From Molanna angustata (taxonomy: Eukaryota; Arthropoda; Insecta; Trichoptera; Molannidae): a DNA stretch of 64,000 nucleotides. The first letter of the stretch is position 1, and each line of letters starts with the position of its first letter. Both the position numbers and the translations under genes were made by a program. Location of the stretch: assembly GCA_963576475.1 (NCBI GenBank), contig OY754972.1, forward strand, positions 8,881,562-8,945,561. The letters run 5' to 3'. Below the pieces are notes generated by a model that was not told the origin of the DNA, did not search any database, and worked only from the letters and a program-made list of their open reading frames with translations. Of the stretch, positions 33,741 through 44,535 are shown piece by piece.

Positions 33741-33912
33741 GAATGAATATGTCCTTGAAACAAGTACACATACATCCTTATACATTCCCTAAACTAAGCA
33801 TAAATGCTTGTACTATAGGTGAACGAAATCGGTCGTGGCAGGATTCGAACTCGCAACTACTGGATTACTAACCCAGCGCGCTAACCGCTCTGCCACCAAC
33901 CATCCACCCATC
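33741..33912 (-). mobile_element. SINE family A, nearly complete
   Basis: Minus strand: GGTGGCAGAGCGGTTAGCGC, GGGTTAGTAATCCAGTAG, GTTCGAATCCTGCCACGACC, CACCTATAGTACAAGCATTT and an A-rich end. Best-preserved minus-strand copy. Confidence 0.9.
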
Positions 33913-34014
33913 AGTTCATTCGATTAATTTTGATTTAAATATTTTATTATGAAAATTTGATATTTTATCAATGCCATTTTATGAAAATGGTGTGCCTTAT
34001 TATTAATTTGAAAA

Positions 34015-34420
34015 AAAAATATATCAAATTTTAAGTTTCCTGAGCTTGGGGTCACTATGAAATATTTGACAGTTGAAAAAAATGTTCAGATATCCTTCAA
34101 AATCTAATGGGGTCTGAGCGAGCATTAGATCTCAAAATTTGCAAAATTTGATAATAATCGAATGAGAGCTTTAGTCTTTAATCGATAAAGTAGAATAAAT
34201 ACGCCGTACATAGCACATAGTACCTACACAGCACACACACAGATACATTATGATGAAAATTTCACAATACAATCTCACCATGATACCTACTAGTTGATAA
34301 TCTACAATAAAAAATAGCTTTAAAATTTCGTATACATAACTCCCCACTATGTTCCATTGGGGTATTGAGGAGTAAAAAAAATAAATTAACAATATAGTGA
34401 CCACGTAAAGCAGCCGATGG
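34015..34420 (-). repeat. Dispersed repeat family F, copy 1
   Basis: Shares long blocks (for example AACTGTCAAATATTTCAT, GATTATCAACTAGTA, TTTACTCCTCA) with 36235-36850 in opposite orientation. The open frame at 34171-34479 lies inside this repeat and has no recognisable domain. Its counterpart frame at 36213-36497 does not conserve the protein, so it is probably non-coding. Confidence 0.75.
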
Positions 34421-34540
34421 CGGATCGTAAACCCTGTAGGTGTCTTGAGTTCCTTGTTCTCCAATAAGTAATATTCCAACTTCTTCTCTATTGAGATATT
34501 AAAAAATTTTCAAAAAAATATATTCGACTCACGACAGGGA
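34421..34540 (+). repeat. Family D fragment
   Basis: CAGCCGATGGCGGATCGTAA, CCTGTAGGTGTCTTG, CCAACTTCTTCTCTATTGAG and CGACAGGGAAAAAAGTCC match the right arm, then the outer left end, of the inverted repeat at 48419-49112. It shows that those parts belong to one element. Confidence 0.7.
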
Positions 34541-34994
34541 AAAAAGTCCAATGTTTGCGTATAAACAACTTTAAAAATATTGAAATTATAAAATAATTAT
34601 GATTTATACAATTTGTTATTCATAAATCTCATTGGTTGGTTGAATATAGTTATAAAGTTAGATAATTTCGCACATCATAATTGTTTGCAATATTTCTGCC
34701 ACCCGCAGCAAACTAACGTCTGGAGTTAACTATTCAAAATTTTAATGATCTACAATCAGGAACGGTCTAGTGACTTCTGTAAAGTCTCTCCTGAATCCAT
34801 TGAGAACTGAGGACTCTCCACAGCTGGAGGGGTTATGTAGGTACCCACTAATCATACAGCCGCGCCACACAAAGCGAAATGCAATTGTAAATACATAATA
34901 TCACTTAACAAAGTTAATCTCAACACAGAAAATGTTTTCATTGAAAAGTCAGTTGAATATTAAATTGTATGCAAAGCAAAAATAATCGGTGTCT
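34541..34994. other. No recognisable feature
   Basis: Nothing recognised. Confidence 0.35.
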
Positions 34995-35110
34995 ACGTCC
35001 GCTTTGATACAGTGGTTAGATGTTTGACTTCTATGCCAGCATCCCGGGTTGAATTAGATGATAAACAAAGGAGAAAAATGTATTTCTAACTCATATAACA
35101 AATAATGAGT
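34995..35110 (+). mobile_element. Possible SINE with another tRNA-like head
   Basis: CAGTGGTTAGATGTTTGACT and CATCCCGGGTTGAATTAGAT resemble A and B boxes of a tRNA-derived head. Only one copy is seen here. Confidence 0.35.
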
Positions 35111-35277
35111 GGGAAATACATTTATCGCTACGATTCCGAAGCGATTTTAAAATTCATAAATGTAATACTAGACAAATAATGCAAAACAATTACATTTATA
35201 TGGGAATAAAGAATTTCAGATGATTCCCAGATGAAATAAAACAGATTAATGATTTTAAAAGGTTCAAAAAGCTTAGA

Positions 35278-35440
35278 TGGGTCGATGGCAGAGCGGTTAG
35301 CGCGCTGGGCTAGTAATCCATTGGTCGCGAGTTCGAATCCTGCCTCGACCGATTTCGTTCACCTATAGTACAAGCATTTATTTGCTTATTTTAGGGAACG
35401 TAGGAAGATGTATATGTACTTGTTTAACAAGGACATATTC
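35278..35440 (+). mobile_element. SINE family A, nearly complete
   Basis: GGCAGAGCGGTTAGCGCGCT, TAGTAATCCATTGGTCGCGA and GTTCGAATCCTGCCTCGACC can fold as a tRNA-like cloverleaf of about 70 bases. It is followed by the family body (CACCTATAGTACAAGCATTT) and an A-rich end. The anticodon-loop equivalent is CTAGTAA (anticodon AGT, Thr-like). Confidence 0.9.
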
Positions 35441-35484
35441 ATTTAAAAAAAAAACGAAAAAAGACTGAAAAAACATTTCACTAT

Positions 35485-35760
35485 TTAAACTGGTGTATGT
35501 ATTTATTTATTTATTTCAAATTTACGGCTTGAGAGCCTATATAAAAAAAAACAACAAGTATATAATGATTAAAACTTTGAATTATAAAATAAAAGTAAAT
35601 TTACACTAACATAATAATATCAATAATATCAACAATGCAAATTTATAACAGACATAATAATAAATAATATCCATAATAATATACAAAACACAATTTAAAA
35701 ACAAAATACATAAAAAAATACAAAAAAAAACCCAGACACAACGATTACTAGATTAACATT
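35485..35760 (-). other. Possible LINE 3' end with (TAAA)n tail
   Basis: TATTTATTTATTTATTTC followed by CGGCTTGAGAGCCTATAT. The TTTA run would be a (TAAA)n tail on the minus strand. No coding remnant recognised in the A-rich sequence beyond. Confidence 0.25.
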
Positions 35761-35794
35761 ACATGAGTTAAAATGTTAATTAATTAATTTTATT

Positions 35795-35995
35795 TATTTA
35801 AATACACTAAAGGCTATGATATGACCAAAAATTTTTCGAATTTCCCGTTTATCTATTGTTTTTTTTATGTATATTTGTTTTTTTAATTTTTTTTACCGTT
35901 GTATAACTATGTATTAATTGTACCTATTATCTAATCTCAAATGATTCCCTCATCAAGCACAAGCTTTTAATCTTTTTGATGAGGTAATGCAATAA
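35795..35995. repeat. Dispersed repeat family I, copy 2 (inverted)
   Basis: TTCGAATTTCCCGTTT, ATGATTCCCTCATCAAGCAC and TTTTTGATGAGGTAATGCAA are reverse complements of 22505-22725. Confidence 0.7.
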
Positions 35996-36234
35996 TTTCA
36001 GCATAGTATATCATTATATATTTTTTAAAATTTATTTGTAATATTGTTAAAAAACAAGATGTTAGATAGATAAATAAATAAATAAATAATAATAATAATG
36101 ATTAAATTTCCCCGTATGATTGAATTTATCGAGATTGAGTGGAATTACTTATGCGAAGTTGTAGATATATTATATTCCCTCTCTGACACTCACATACATA
36201 TACCTTAACCTCATGCACATATGCAGACACTCAT

Positions 36235-36850
36235 ACACTGTTCAAAAAAATATAAATTTTTACTCCTCACAACACCTAGGGGGTACAGTGGTATTTTTTT
36301 ATTGCAGATTATCAACTAGTATTATGCTGAGATTGTATTCTGAAAGTTTCATCACAATTATTTGTCTGTGTGCTGTGTACTATGTAGATACTATAATTAT
36401 TCTACTTTGTCGATTAAAGACTGAAGTAGTGATTCGATTCTTTTCAAATTTGTATATCAAATACTCGCTATCTGATAAGTGCTTCTCAATTTTTTAAACT
36501 GTCAAATATTTCATTGTGATCCTATGTAAGCTCAGGGGGGGCAAGTCTGGTCCAACCGGCGAAATCAAAACCCCCGTGATTACCCATATCATGGATATAT
36601 GTAATTATCGTATGGAGTTCTATGACATCTAAAGATATTATAGAACTCCATATAATAATTTTATCCATGATATGGGTAATCACGGGGGTTTTGATTTCGC
36701 CGGTTGGACCAGACGTGCCCCACAAGTAGCTTAAAATTTGTTTATTTTATTTTAGAATTGCTAAAATGGTACACCATTTTCATAAATTGGCATTAAAGAA
36801 TTGTCAAGTTTATATATATATATATTAAAATATTTAAATCAAAAATAATT
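36235..36850 (+). repeat. Dispersed repeat family F, copy 2, split by a MITE
   Basis: Matches the reverse complement of 34015-34420 up to TAAGCTCA (36527-36534), then resumes at CTTAAAATTTG (36730 on) with ACACCATTTTCATAAA. The intervening sequence is the palindromic MITE. Confidence 0.7.
36533..36725. mobile_element. Palindromic MITE E
   Basis: Long arms pair across almost the full length: GGGGCAAGTCTGGTCCAACC and GGCGAAATCAAAACCCCCGT on the left with ACGGGGGTTTTGATTTCGCC and GGTTGGACCAGACGTGCCCC on the right. An inner pair is TATGGAGTTCTAT/ATAGAACTCCATA. No coding capacity. A half-copy lies at 39270-39390. The comparison with family F copy 1 shows an insertion here, though the target duplication is not clear. 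Confidence 0.8.
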
Positions 36851-36856
36851 TTCAAA

Positions 36857-36874
36857 CTCTCGACGGGTCGAGAG
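36857..36874. repeat. Short perfect hairpin
   Basis: CTCTCGACGGGTCGAGAG: 8-base stem with a 2-base centre. No role evident. Confidence 0.85.
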
Positions 36875-39269
36875 ATGGTTTAACGCATGAATAACGCATC
36901 ATAGAAAAATATTTCAAAATGACGGATCTTTCACATATTATGATCCGTTGCATATTTGAGATTGACAGAAATATTTAATCCTTATAACGTTTTTACTTGT
37001 TATTCTTCATCGCAATCGTGTTTAAATCGTTATTTGTTTTCATTTTTCGATGTCAGATATCCAAAGATTACATGCATTTATCTATTTTTTGACATCTGTG
37101 AAGCCAATGTAGTCAATTGAAAAAATAAATGAGGGTGTTCGTAAAGTTCAGTGAAGTAGTAAGTCACATCTTTTTAATACCGATCTTAACTAGTTTATTC
37201 GTGATTATCTTTCTACATAGTTGCGCGTTTAGTAAGCTTTAAACGAAATATAATACGTAAGACCGTACATGTTTAATGGACTGATACAGAAATTTATGCA
37301 GAATCCAATTGAAAATCGTTGCAAAATGTACAATATCGTAAAACTTCTCGATAAAATGACAAAATTACTATAACTTTTATTTATTATAATATATCTGATA
37401 AGAAAAATAAATTACTATTATTTTCAAAGCGAAATCCATATTTCGAAATGGATTTATTGATGTCATTAATGGATTACGGTTTCATAACAATTGTTATTGA
37501 TATATGTATATTCATATTATTAAAATAATGGTTTCTTGATAGAGATTTGAAATAAGTATTGATGTAATTTAGCAATGGTCTAGTTGTTATTGTGTTTTGA
37601 TTAGCAATAAATGTTTTTACTGTTTTAATTTATTTAATCTCTCGTCTGATATGATTGCTGTTTCATTTCATTAACGATAAAAAGTAAAATAAATTACATG
37701 TTTGAAACGTTGAAAAATGATTTGATACGAATGCACATGTAATCATAATATAAATTGATTTGTCGAGAAATAACAGACACGTTTTATAAGGTTGGTAGGA
37801 ATAATGTCTTTTTATAATCTCAACTATAAGTACGGCAAATGTACATCATAGTAATGTCGGTGCACCTTTCCAGTTAGTCAAATAATCTGGAATAATGTTG
37901 CCAGATTAAGTTCCTCTTATGTCATATTTACAACTAAACAATAAGAAATTGTAAAAGAAAACAATCAGAATTTTATGCGAAAAATAAAATTTGCCTTGTC
38001 TTTTATAATTATTATTAACAAAGCACACTATTTTTCTGAAATTTTGTGCAGATTTATTAGAAACTGTTTTCAAGGTTTTACAACAAGAATTGCAGTTATG
38101 TATAGCAACACAACCACGAAATGAACTTTAAAATGAAACGTAGGTATCTGAAAAGGAAATTCTACTTTCAAAAATTTGTATTCAAACCAAAGTTCATAAG
38201 GACAAATCTAATTGTTTAGAGGAATTCGAAGACTGTCAAGTTTAGCTAGTATTTAATAAAAAGCAATGTAGCTGCCTTTTAAGGATCAAGCCTGTTACGC
38301 AGAGGTACCTACATTCACATACATTTATGACCGAAATCTGTACACAACTGCATCTGCATGAACATCCGCATTGATAAATGCGAATGCATATGTTCAAATT
38401 GATACGGAAGCTTTGCAATAGCGGATGATAACATCCTTGATAATTAGGTACATATTAAATTCTAAGGTAGGTACCTACTACATACATAAATGTTTCAACG
38501 AACGTAGAAAACGAAATATCTTAAATTTTTGAATAATTTATATTCAACAGTTTATAGTTTGGAATGTATTCAACTATACATACTTACGCCATAGTCAGTA
38601 GGATCTCATGTATTACATGCAACTAGTTATATCTTCAAGTAGGTATAATAACTTTAATAATTGGTAATGTTACATGTAAGAATACAGTAGGTAATCTAAT
38701 TACGTCATAAAAGCTTAATTTGTGTCTGATTGAATGTAATGCGTAATTTGCGGTAGGAATTGTCAGGAAACAATGAATAACAATTTCATATTTATACAAT
38801 ACATATGAACGTATCTATGTGTAGTTAGTTATGTACTTAGTTATTTCATTTCTCTTATTATGATAATTCTCCTTTAACAATTTATTGTCGTTAACTTCAA
38901 ACTGCTCACGTCATTATTATTATTATTTCAATCTTGAACGAGGATTTTCAATTCAAATCTAATCCTCAAACATGAGGAAAAATCAATAAAAAAAAGTCAT
39001 TCGATTTTCAAATATATTTATTTAATTGTATTTTTTCTTAGTCGTGTTTGTTTTTCCTTTTATTGTCTAAAAGTTTTTCTTCTAAAGTCTTCTATTGTAT
39101 TTGTGTACAATGACATTTTATATACAGACACGTTATATGAGAATTAAGCTCTCTACAAAAATAGTGCATTTTAACGAATTCTTACAATATCACCAAGAAG
39201 GAGCACACACGACAGAATACCTATGTACTAAGAGAAATTCTGGTCGATTCTTGACAATTCTAGAATAAT
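36875..39269. other. Longest feature-free stretch of the window
   Basis: About 2.4 kb with no recognisable coding frame, SINE, tandem repeat or inverted repeat by eye. A+T-rich, with scattered GTAGGTACCTAC words near 38465. It could hold host intergenic or intronic sequence. Confidence 0.4.
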
Positions 39270-39390
39270 TTGAGTTCTATGACATCTGAAGAGATTATAG
39301 AACTCCATATAATAAGTATCTTCATGATATGGGTAATCGTGAGGGTTTTGAATTCGCCGGTTGGAACAGACTTGCCCCCCCTGAATTTCC
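39270..39390. mobile_element. MITE E, half-copy
   Basis: TGAGTTCTATGACATCTGAA, ATAGAACTCCATATAATAAG, GATATGGGTAATCGTGAGGG and GACTTGCCCCCCCTGA match the centre and right arm of 36533-36725. The left arm is missing. Confidence 0.8.
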
Positions 39391-39554
39391 ACTCTGTTGA
39401 CACAAAACATTTAGAATAAGAAAATATAACAATTTGGCTAGTTTTGTAAATATAACAACTCGGCGAAAACGTAATAAAAAATCGAATCGGTTGAAAACTT
39501 CCGTTTTCTATTATATTTGTTCTATTTACTTTTTTTCTCATAGACATACGCCTA

Positions 39555-39951
39555 TCTGAAAGAGATAAGGGAAGGCTGAGTGCATTCGAGATGTGGACCT
39601 ATAGAAAAACGCTGGGGATATCCTGGAGGGAGCATACCTCGAACGACGAGGTACTACGAAGAATCGAAGTAAGAGGACACCTACTCGCGATTCTCCCACA
39701 GAGACGCGCCAGATTGATTGGTCACGTGCTGAGGCAGGAGGGTTTCCTACACATGATGACAGAGGGTATGGTAGAGGTGACTAACGCCAGGGGACACGCC
39801 CACGCCGCGAATATCTTCGCGACTTTTTTGACGATATGGGCTGCACAACGTATGAGCAGCTGAAAAGGGTGGCGCGATATAGACCGGAATGGCGGAGGAG
39901 GTGTCATTTGTTGCTGCATCCAATCCCCAGGATTGAGATCACAGAAGAAGA
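39555..39951 (+). pseudogene. 5'-truncated LINE fragment with 13-base target duplications
   Basis: AGACATACGCCTA at 39542-39554 and 39952-39964 bounds this insertion. The plus strand encodes the end of an RT protein: MWTYRKTLGISWREHTSNDE, LRRIEVRGHLLAILPQRRAR and LIGHVLRQEGFLHMMTEGMV. This is the conserved WR..L.I.W..H..N.EVLRR block with GHVLR, after which the frame is lost. The 3' end is a (GAA)n run at 39943-39951. Only the last 100 or so codons of the element are present. Confidence 0.88.
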
Positions 39952-39994
39952 AGACATACGCCTAACATTTGCCTTTCCATTTTAATTAGAAAGT

Positions 39995-40509
39995 CTTCTT
40001 CTTCTTCTTCTTGTTCTTTCATTAGGCCCAGGACCTGTATTATGCTGCATTTTCAGCCTCCTGTGATTTGGACTGCCAACTATCTCGCCATCTTTTTGGT
40101 GGGAAGTCCTCGTGGTCGAGACCCCTCCGGTACGTTGTCTCGGGCTATTTTTGGGATCCTATCTTCGGATATGACGTGTTCTTTCCAGTACCTTCTCCTT
40201 TGGCGCCCCTATCTTATGATGTCCTCAGCTTCGCAGGTTCTTCGAATCTCTGTATTTATAACTCTATCACGAAGATTTTTGCCAACTATGCATCGCGGTT
40301 TTTTCATTTCGCTGATGCGCAGGAGTTGTTTGGTACGGACCGTATCAGCTCTGGATTCAATGGCGTATGTTAGGATAGGTTTGGCGCATGTTTTGTAGAT
40401 CCTCATTTTACCCTTGGTGCTCATGTGTTTGTTCTTCCATATAGTTTCCCTCAGACAGCCCAAGATTGCTGCGGACTTGTGTGCTTGCTGTGATCATTGT
40501 GACATTGTG
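39995..40509 (-). pseudogene. 5'-truncated LINE fragment with 9-base target duplications
   Basis: TTAGAAAGT at 39986-39994 and 40510-40518 bounds the insertion. Minus strand: MGCLRETIWKNKHMSTKGKM, RIYKTCAKPILTYAIESRAD and RISEMKKPRCIVGKNLRDRV. These match the K.R.YK....P.L.YG.E....T....R.L...E...LR.I.G....D.R.RN block of insect RT proteins. A (TTC)n run at 39994-40012 is the 3' tail on that strand. It lies tail to tail with the fragment at 39555-39951. Confidence 0.88.
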
Positions 40510-40518
40510 TTAGAAAGT

Positions 40519-41024
40519 GTTTCAACAAAAATTATCTGTCGAAAAACAAAATTGATGAGAAAATAATTATATACCTATACCTAGCAGAATGTTGATTGAA
40601 AAACTAGATTCGTTTGGTGCATTGCAAATACATGCAATATGTATTTGAAGATGATTATATCAAAAGGTTTAATATATTAAATGAATTGCTCTGCCATAAT
40701 GACTTGTGGACACGCCTCGCTGACAAATAACAACTTAAAACTGTTTTATAGATGATTGATGGTACCTTATTTGCAATTATCATTATTATTTTGCATAGAA
40801 TATATAATAATAATTAGGAAAAATATTCAACTGTTTAATTTATCATTATTTTTATATTATCTATACGAATTTCTTAGTATATATCAAAACAAAGCTCTTA
40901 AGCCTCAACATATTTTCCAAAAGTTGTCTCCTAAACTTTATTTAGCTACAAACAATCCAAAAACAAGGGTGTAATTATTATCTTTAAGAGGATTTATTAT
41001 AATAAAAAGATACAAGCTACATTG
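40519..41024. other. No recognisable feature
   Basis: The frame at 40756-40974 is A+T-driven and shows no motif. Confidence 0.4.
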
Positions 41025-41810
41025 TTCTATCTTGACACATTCATCGCCTCATCAATATTCATACATGTTTGTCTGTTGTTCACGCTTCTTACACTGAAAT
41101 TTATTTTGTTAATTGTAACAAAATTTCATGTTCAAATTAACCGAACTAAAGTGACTACAAAACATTTGGTTTTGTGCAACTAAATGTTTTGTGCACACAG
41201 CCAAACAGTACAGTCATAAATAGATAAACCTTTATTACCGATATAATTTTTGCCAAACATCTTGAAGGAGCTTCCGTTGCGCAGTGCGCAAATTTGTTTC
41301 TTTTTGCTTCGATGGTTTACGTGCAAATCGCCCCCCTTCTTGGCTAAAAGTTCAAGATATTTGGCGACAACTATAACAAAGGTTTGGATAAAACGCAGGC
41401 AGCCAGTTCGGTTGTCATAATATTTTTTTCAGTGTACATTTCCGTCTTTCAGTATACCGTTCACATGGTCGTGCCAACTTTTTTTCTTGGGCGTCCCCGA
41501 CCTCTTATTCCGTTCCTGTCAGCTTTGTATATTTTCTTCGTCAGGTATTCTTCATTCATTCTCCCCAAGTGGCCAAACCATCTCAATGTGTTAATTTTCA
41601 TTCTGTTAATTACATCTTTCTTCATCTTACATTCTTTCCTTGTATCTTCATTTCGAACTCTGTCATACATCGTTCTGTTACAAATTCTTCTAAGCGATCT
41701 CATTTCAACTGCATTTATTCTGCTTTCGTGCGACTTCTGCCATGTCCAAATCTCACTTGCATACGTCAAGGGTGACTCTACGATTGAGTTCCTAGTTCTT
41801 CTATAGTATC
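41025..41810 (-). pseudogene. LINE C-terminal RT fragment interrupted by a MITE
   Basis: Second copy of the family at 614-1319: LTYASEIWTWQKSHESRINA, MRSLRRICNRTMYDRVRNED, LRWFGHLGRMNEEYLTKKIY and RNGIRGRGRPRK on the minus strand from about 41800 to 41460. Its 3' continuation (matching 675-755) is found at 41025-41089, beyond the 343-base TIR element at 41092-41434. Frame is lost at that insertion. Confidence 0.88.
41092..41434. mobile_element. TA-inserting TIR element, 343 bases (Tc1/mariner-like MITE)
   Basis: Begins CACTGAAA and ends TTTCAGTG. TA at 41090-41091 and 41435-41436 is the target duplication. The uninterrupted relative at 745-765 reads CTTCTTACATTTCC, exactly what remains when the insert and one TA are removed, so the ends are certain. 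Beyond 8 bases the inverted repeats are imperfect but share ACCGAACT further in. No coding frame. TA duplication points to the Tc1/mariner superfamily. Confidence 0.88.
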
Positions 41811-41855
41811 CCAACTTCGTCTCTATAAAGATATTAAAAGTTTGTGAATAAGAAT
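41790..41855 (+). repeat. Family D fragment
   Basis: CCCAACTTCGTCTCTATAAA and GATATTAAAA match the arm end of the inverted repeat at 48419-49112. It separates two RT fragments of the same family. Confidence 0.55.
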
Positions 41856-41859
41856 TTTC

Positions 41860-42560
41860 TTCTTTCAATATGTCATTCACATGGTCAATGGTCATGCCAT
41901 CTGAGGCAACACCTGCTATTCACTCCATCTCTAACACCCATGTATATTTTTTTTGGTCAGTCGTTCATCGTACATTCTTTCAATATGTCCAAACCACTTC
42001 AAAACACTCATTTTCATTAACTTTTTTTTTATAATATTTAAAAATAATATCATAATATCCTTGTTTTCTTGCATTTTCTCTTTATTTATTTAATTATATA
42101 ATTTATGTACATGTGTACAAAGGCAGGTTTATTGCCATAAGGCAATTTCTTCCAACCAACCCGAGCAACGTGAAGTCTCTTAGTTAAATTGGTACAGTAC
42201 TAATTAAGTGAGAAATAAATTGATAAAAAATAACATAAAAGAGTAAGAAATATAAAAAAAATTACAAAGAGAAAAAAATGAAAAGAGAGTTTAAAAATAA
42301 AAGAATAATAAAAATAACACTGATCATATGACATTACTTCATCACTTAGGCCATTCCATAGTCTAGCTGATTGTACTTGAAAAGAGGAGCTGAAAACTTC
42401 TGTATTGTGAATGGGGATAGCTAGTGTAGTACGTTCAGCAGATCGAAGGGATAGGCCGTGACTTGACAAGAAAACGACGTTATTTTTTAAATACGTCTTA
42501 ACGTCTTTTACGTCCTATATATCGTTCTATTACATACTCTTCTAAGGCTGAGTTGTTTCA
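41860..42560 (-). pseudogene. Third copy of the 614-type RT fragment, split by another LINE
   Basis: Minus strand: LRRVCNRTIYRT at 42490-42555, then after an interruption of about 450 bases FGHIE-like and LTKKIYMGV..D sequence and CHDH at 41870-42020. The order equals that of the family at 614-1319. The interruption (about 42030-42480) contains the fragment at 42195-42475 and a SINE C fragment (42120-42165). Confidence 0.6.
42195..42475 (-). pseudogene. Jockey-like RT extreme C-terminus, nested
   Basis: An 89-codon frame starts MSSHGLSLRSAERTTLAIPI and contains FQVQSARLWNGLSDEVMSYD, ending in a hydrophobic low-complexity stretch. It is the C-terminal block of the family also seen at 25645-25915. 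It lies inside an older RT fragment, so it inserted later. Confidence 0.7.
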
Positions 42561-43565
42561 ACAAAAGTATCAGTAATAGTATAGTTAACATACTTTGATT
42601 TCATAAAATTATTTAAAATGCGTCGTTCTACAGCTTTAGATTTCAATGAAACAACCAAAAGTTTTGAAAAATTTTAGTAAATGAAAGGATTTTAACTCTA
42701 CTTTTACTTTTATCTTTGTTCGAGAAACACAGCCTAAGTGATCTCATTTATTTATTTATTTTTATTTATTTTATTTTATTTAATTGAGCAAAGACACAGG
42801 CATGAATGCCCAAAATTATCTGCGCATCAAAGTTATACAAATGAAGTACATTGTAAGTATTGAATGTAGGTATACAGTTTCCTACCTACACTACACTATG
42901 CAGTGTACGGAAGGTGCAGTGTATATTTTATATACCTACACATATAATTATTATGTTGCGGGTGGAAGTTACATAGCAAGTTCACAGTTTCTCTTTTAAA
43001 GGTAATAATGCATTTTTCGTAGATTCCCGATTTCCGGGAAAAACTGGTATTTCTTTTTGTTTTTACTACCGGGTCCCGGGAACGTAAAATATCCAAGGAC
43101 TGAGAAACCCTAGCAGCAACCCAATAAAGTCGAATAGCTAATGATTCATTCTGCATAGAAAACTCGTTTGATCGCGTGTTGATATTCTGAAGGACGCGAG
43201 GCATTTGCTACCGGATTCGTCAATGAATTATTATGAATTCATTGAAACGTTTCTAAGGAATATATCCACACAGAAGAAGGAGATGTGGTAATTAGTGAGG
43301 TGAAAAGATTTCTTAATCACTACCTAGACAAATCACGGACGTCAAAGGTCAACAACCTCATGTATGAACGTGAAGATACGACGTGTGATTGATTGCACCA
43401 CCTTTTTGTTCGAGACCCGTCATTTGTTTGAATGTTTTTATTTTCTCATCTCGCAGTAGCCGCTGTAAACACCTTTATTAATAACCTGTGAAATAATACA
43501 CGATATTGTCCGAAGCGAATGTGAAATGTTTTTAATATTATATGATTTATTCATTTTTTTTAATT
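42561..43565. other. No gene recognised
   Basis: 43015-43090 has GATTCCCGATTTCCGGGAAA and ACCGGGTCCCGGGAACG, CCCGG-rich words in opposite orientations that might be eroded transposon ends. Otherwise nothing recognised. Confidence 0.35.
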
Positions 43566-43838
43566 TCAGACCTTATGTTCCTTCACAGTATACTAAATGG
43601 AAACATAGAATGCCATGAAATTCTTAGCAATATCAAATTTAATACATCTACTCGCCGGACAAGACATACGTCACTTTTCTTCTCAAATATCTGTAAAACA
43701 AATGCTTCCAAAAACGCTCCGATTAACAGAATGATAAACTTATTTAACTCTTATGAAAAAAACGCCGACTTAGACATATTTTTTGATTCACATATAACAT
43801 TCAAAAATAAACTTACATCTAACATCGTGACATTATAA
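43566..43838 (+). pseudogene. Jockey-like RT C-terminal fragment
   Basis: SDLMFLHSILNGNIECHEIL, SNIKFNTSTRRTRHTSLFF and INRMINLFNSYEKNADLDIF form the last 90 or so codons, ending normally in VTL and a stop. The DL.FLH..L.G.I.C..LL....F..P.R.TRH pattern is shared with 21205-21492. 5' truncated at 43566. Followed directly by a 146-base tandem array. Confidence 0.8.
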
Positions 43839-43862
43839 CAATTAGGTAAGTTTTTTTTTTTT

Positions 43863-44535
43863 ATCATTATATATTATGTAAACAAACAACTCAATGCTTT
43901 TGAATTTTACTGCCCCAATATATTTTGTTACAGGTACACAGTTAATCTATAAATATATTATTCATATACCAAGTAATCAATAATAAGGAATGGTATTTCC
44001 AACCATTTATCATTATATATTATGTAAACAAACAACTCAATGCTTTTGAATTTTACTGCTCCAATATATTTTGTTACAGGTACACAGTTAATCTATAAAT
44101 ATATTATTCATATACCAAGTAATCAATAATAAGGAATGGTATTTCCAACCATTTATCATTATATATTATGTAAACAAACAACTCAATGCTTTTGAATTTT
44201 ACTGCCCCAATATATTTTGTTACAGGTACACAGTTAATCTATAAATATATTATTCATATACCAAGTAATCAATAATAAGGAATGGTATTTCCAACCATTT
44301 ATCATTATATATTATGTAAACAAACAACTCAATGCTTTTGAATTTTACTGCCCCAATATATTTTGTTACAGGTACACAGTTAATCTATAAATATATTATT
44401 CATATACCAAGTAATCAATAATAAGGAATGGTATTTCCAACCATTTATCATTATATATTATGTAAACAAACAACTCAATGCTTTTGAATTTTACTGCCCC
44501 AATATATTTTGTTACAGGTACACAGTTAATCCTTA
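43863..44535 (+). repeat. 146-base tandem repeat, about 4.6 units
   Basis: ATCATTATATATTATGTAAA recurs at 43863, 44009, 44155, 44301 and 44447. Units are virtually identical (one noticed change, CTGCTCC for CTGCCCC). The last unit is cut at CACAGTTAATC. It lies in what looks like the 3' region of the LINE ending at 43838. Confidence 0.97.

Noticed and set aside
34171..34479. 102-codon membrane-protein-like frame
   Set aside because: Lies in dispersed repeat F. The other copy (36235-36850) does not keep the frame.
35278..35348. Functional tRNA-Thr gene
   Set aside because: The cloverleaf-like head is always followed by the same SINE body and recurs at many sites with mutations and deletions.
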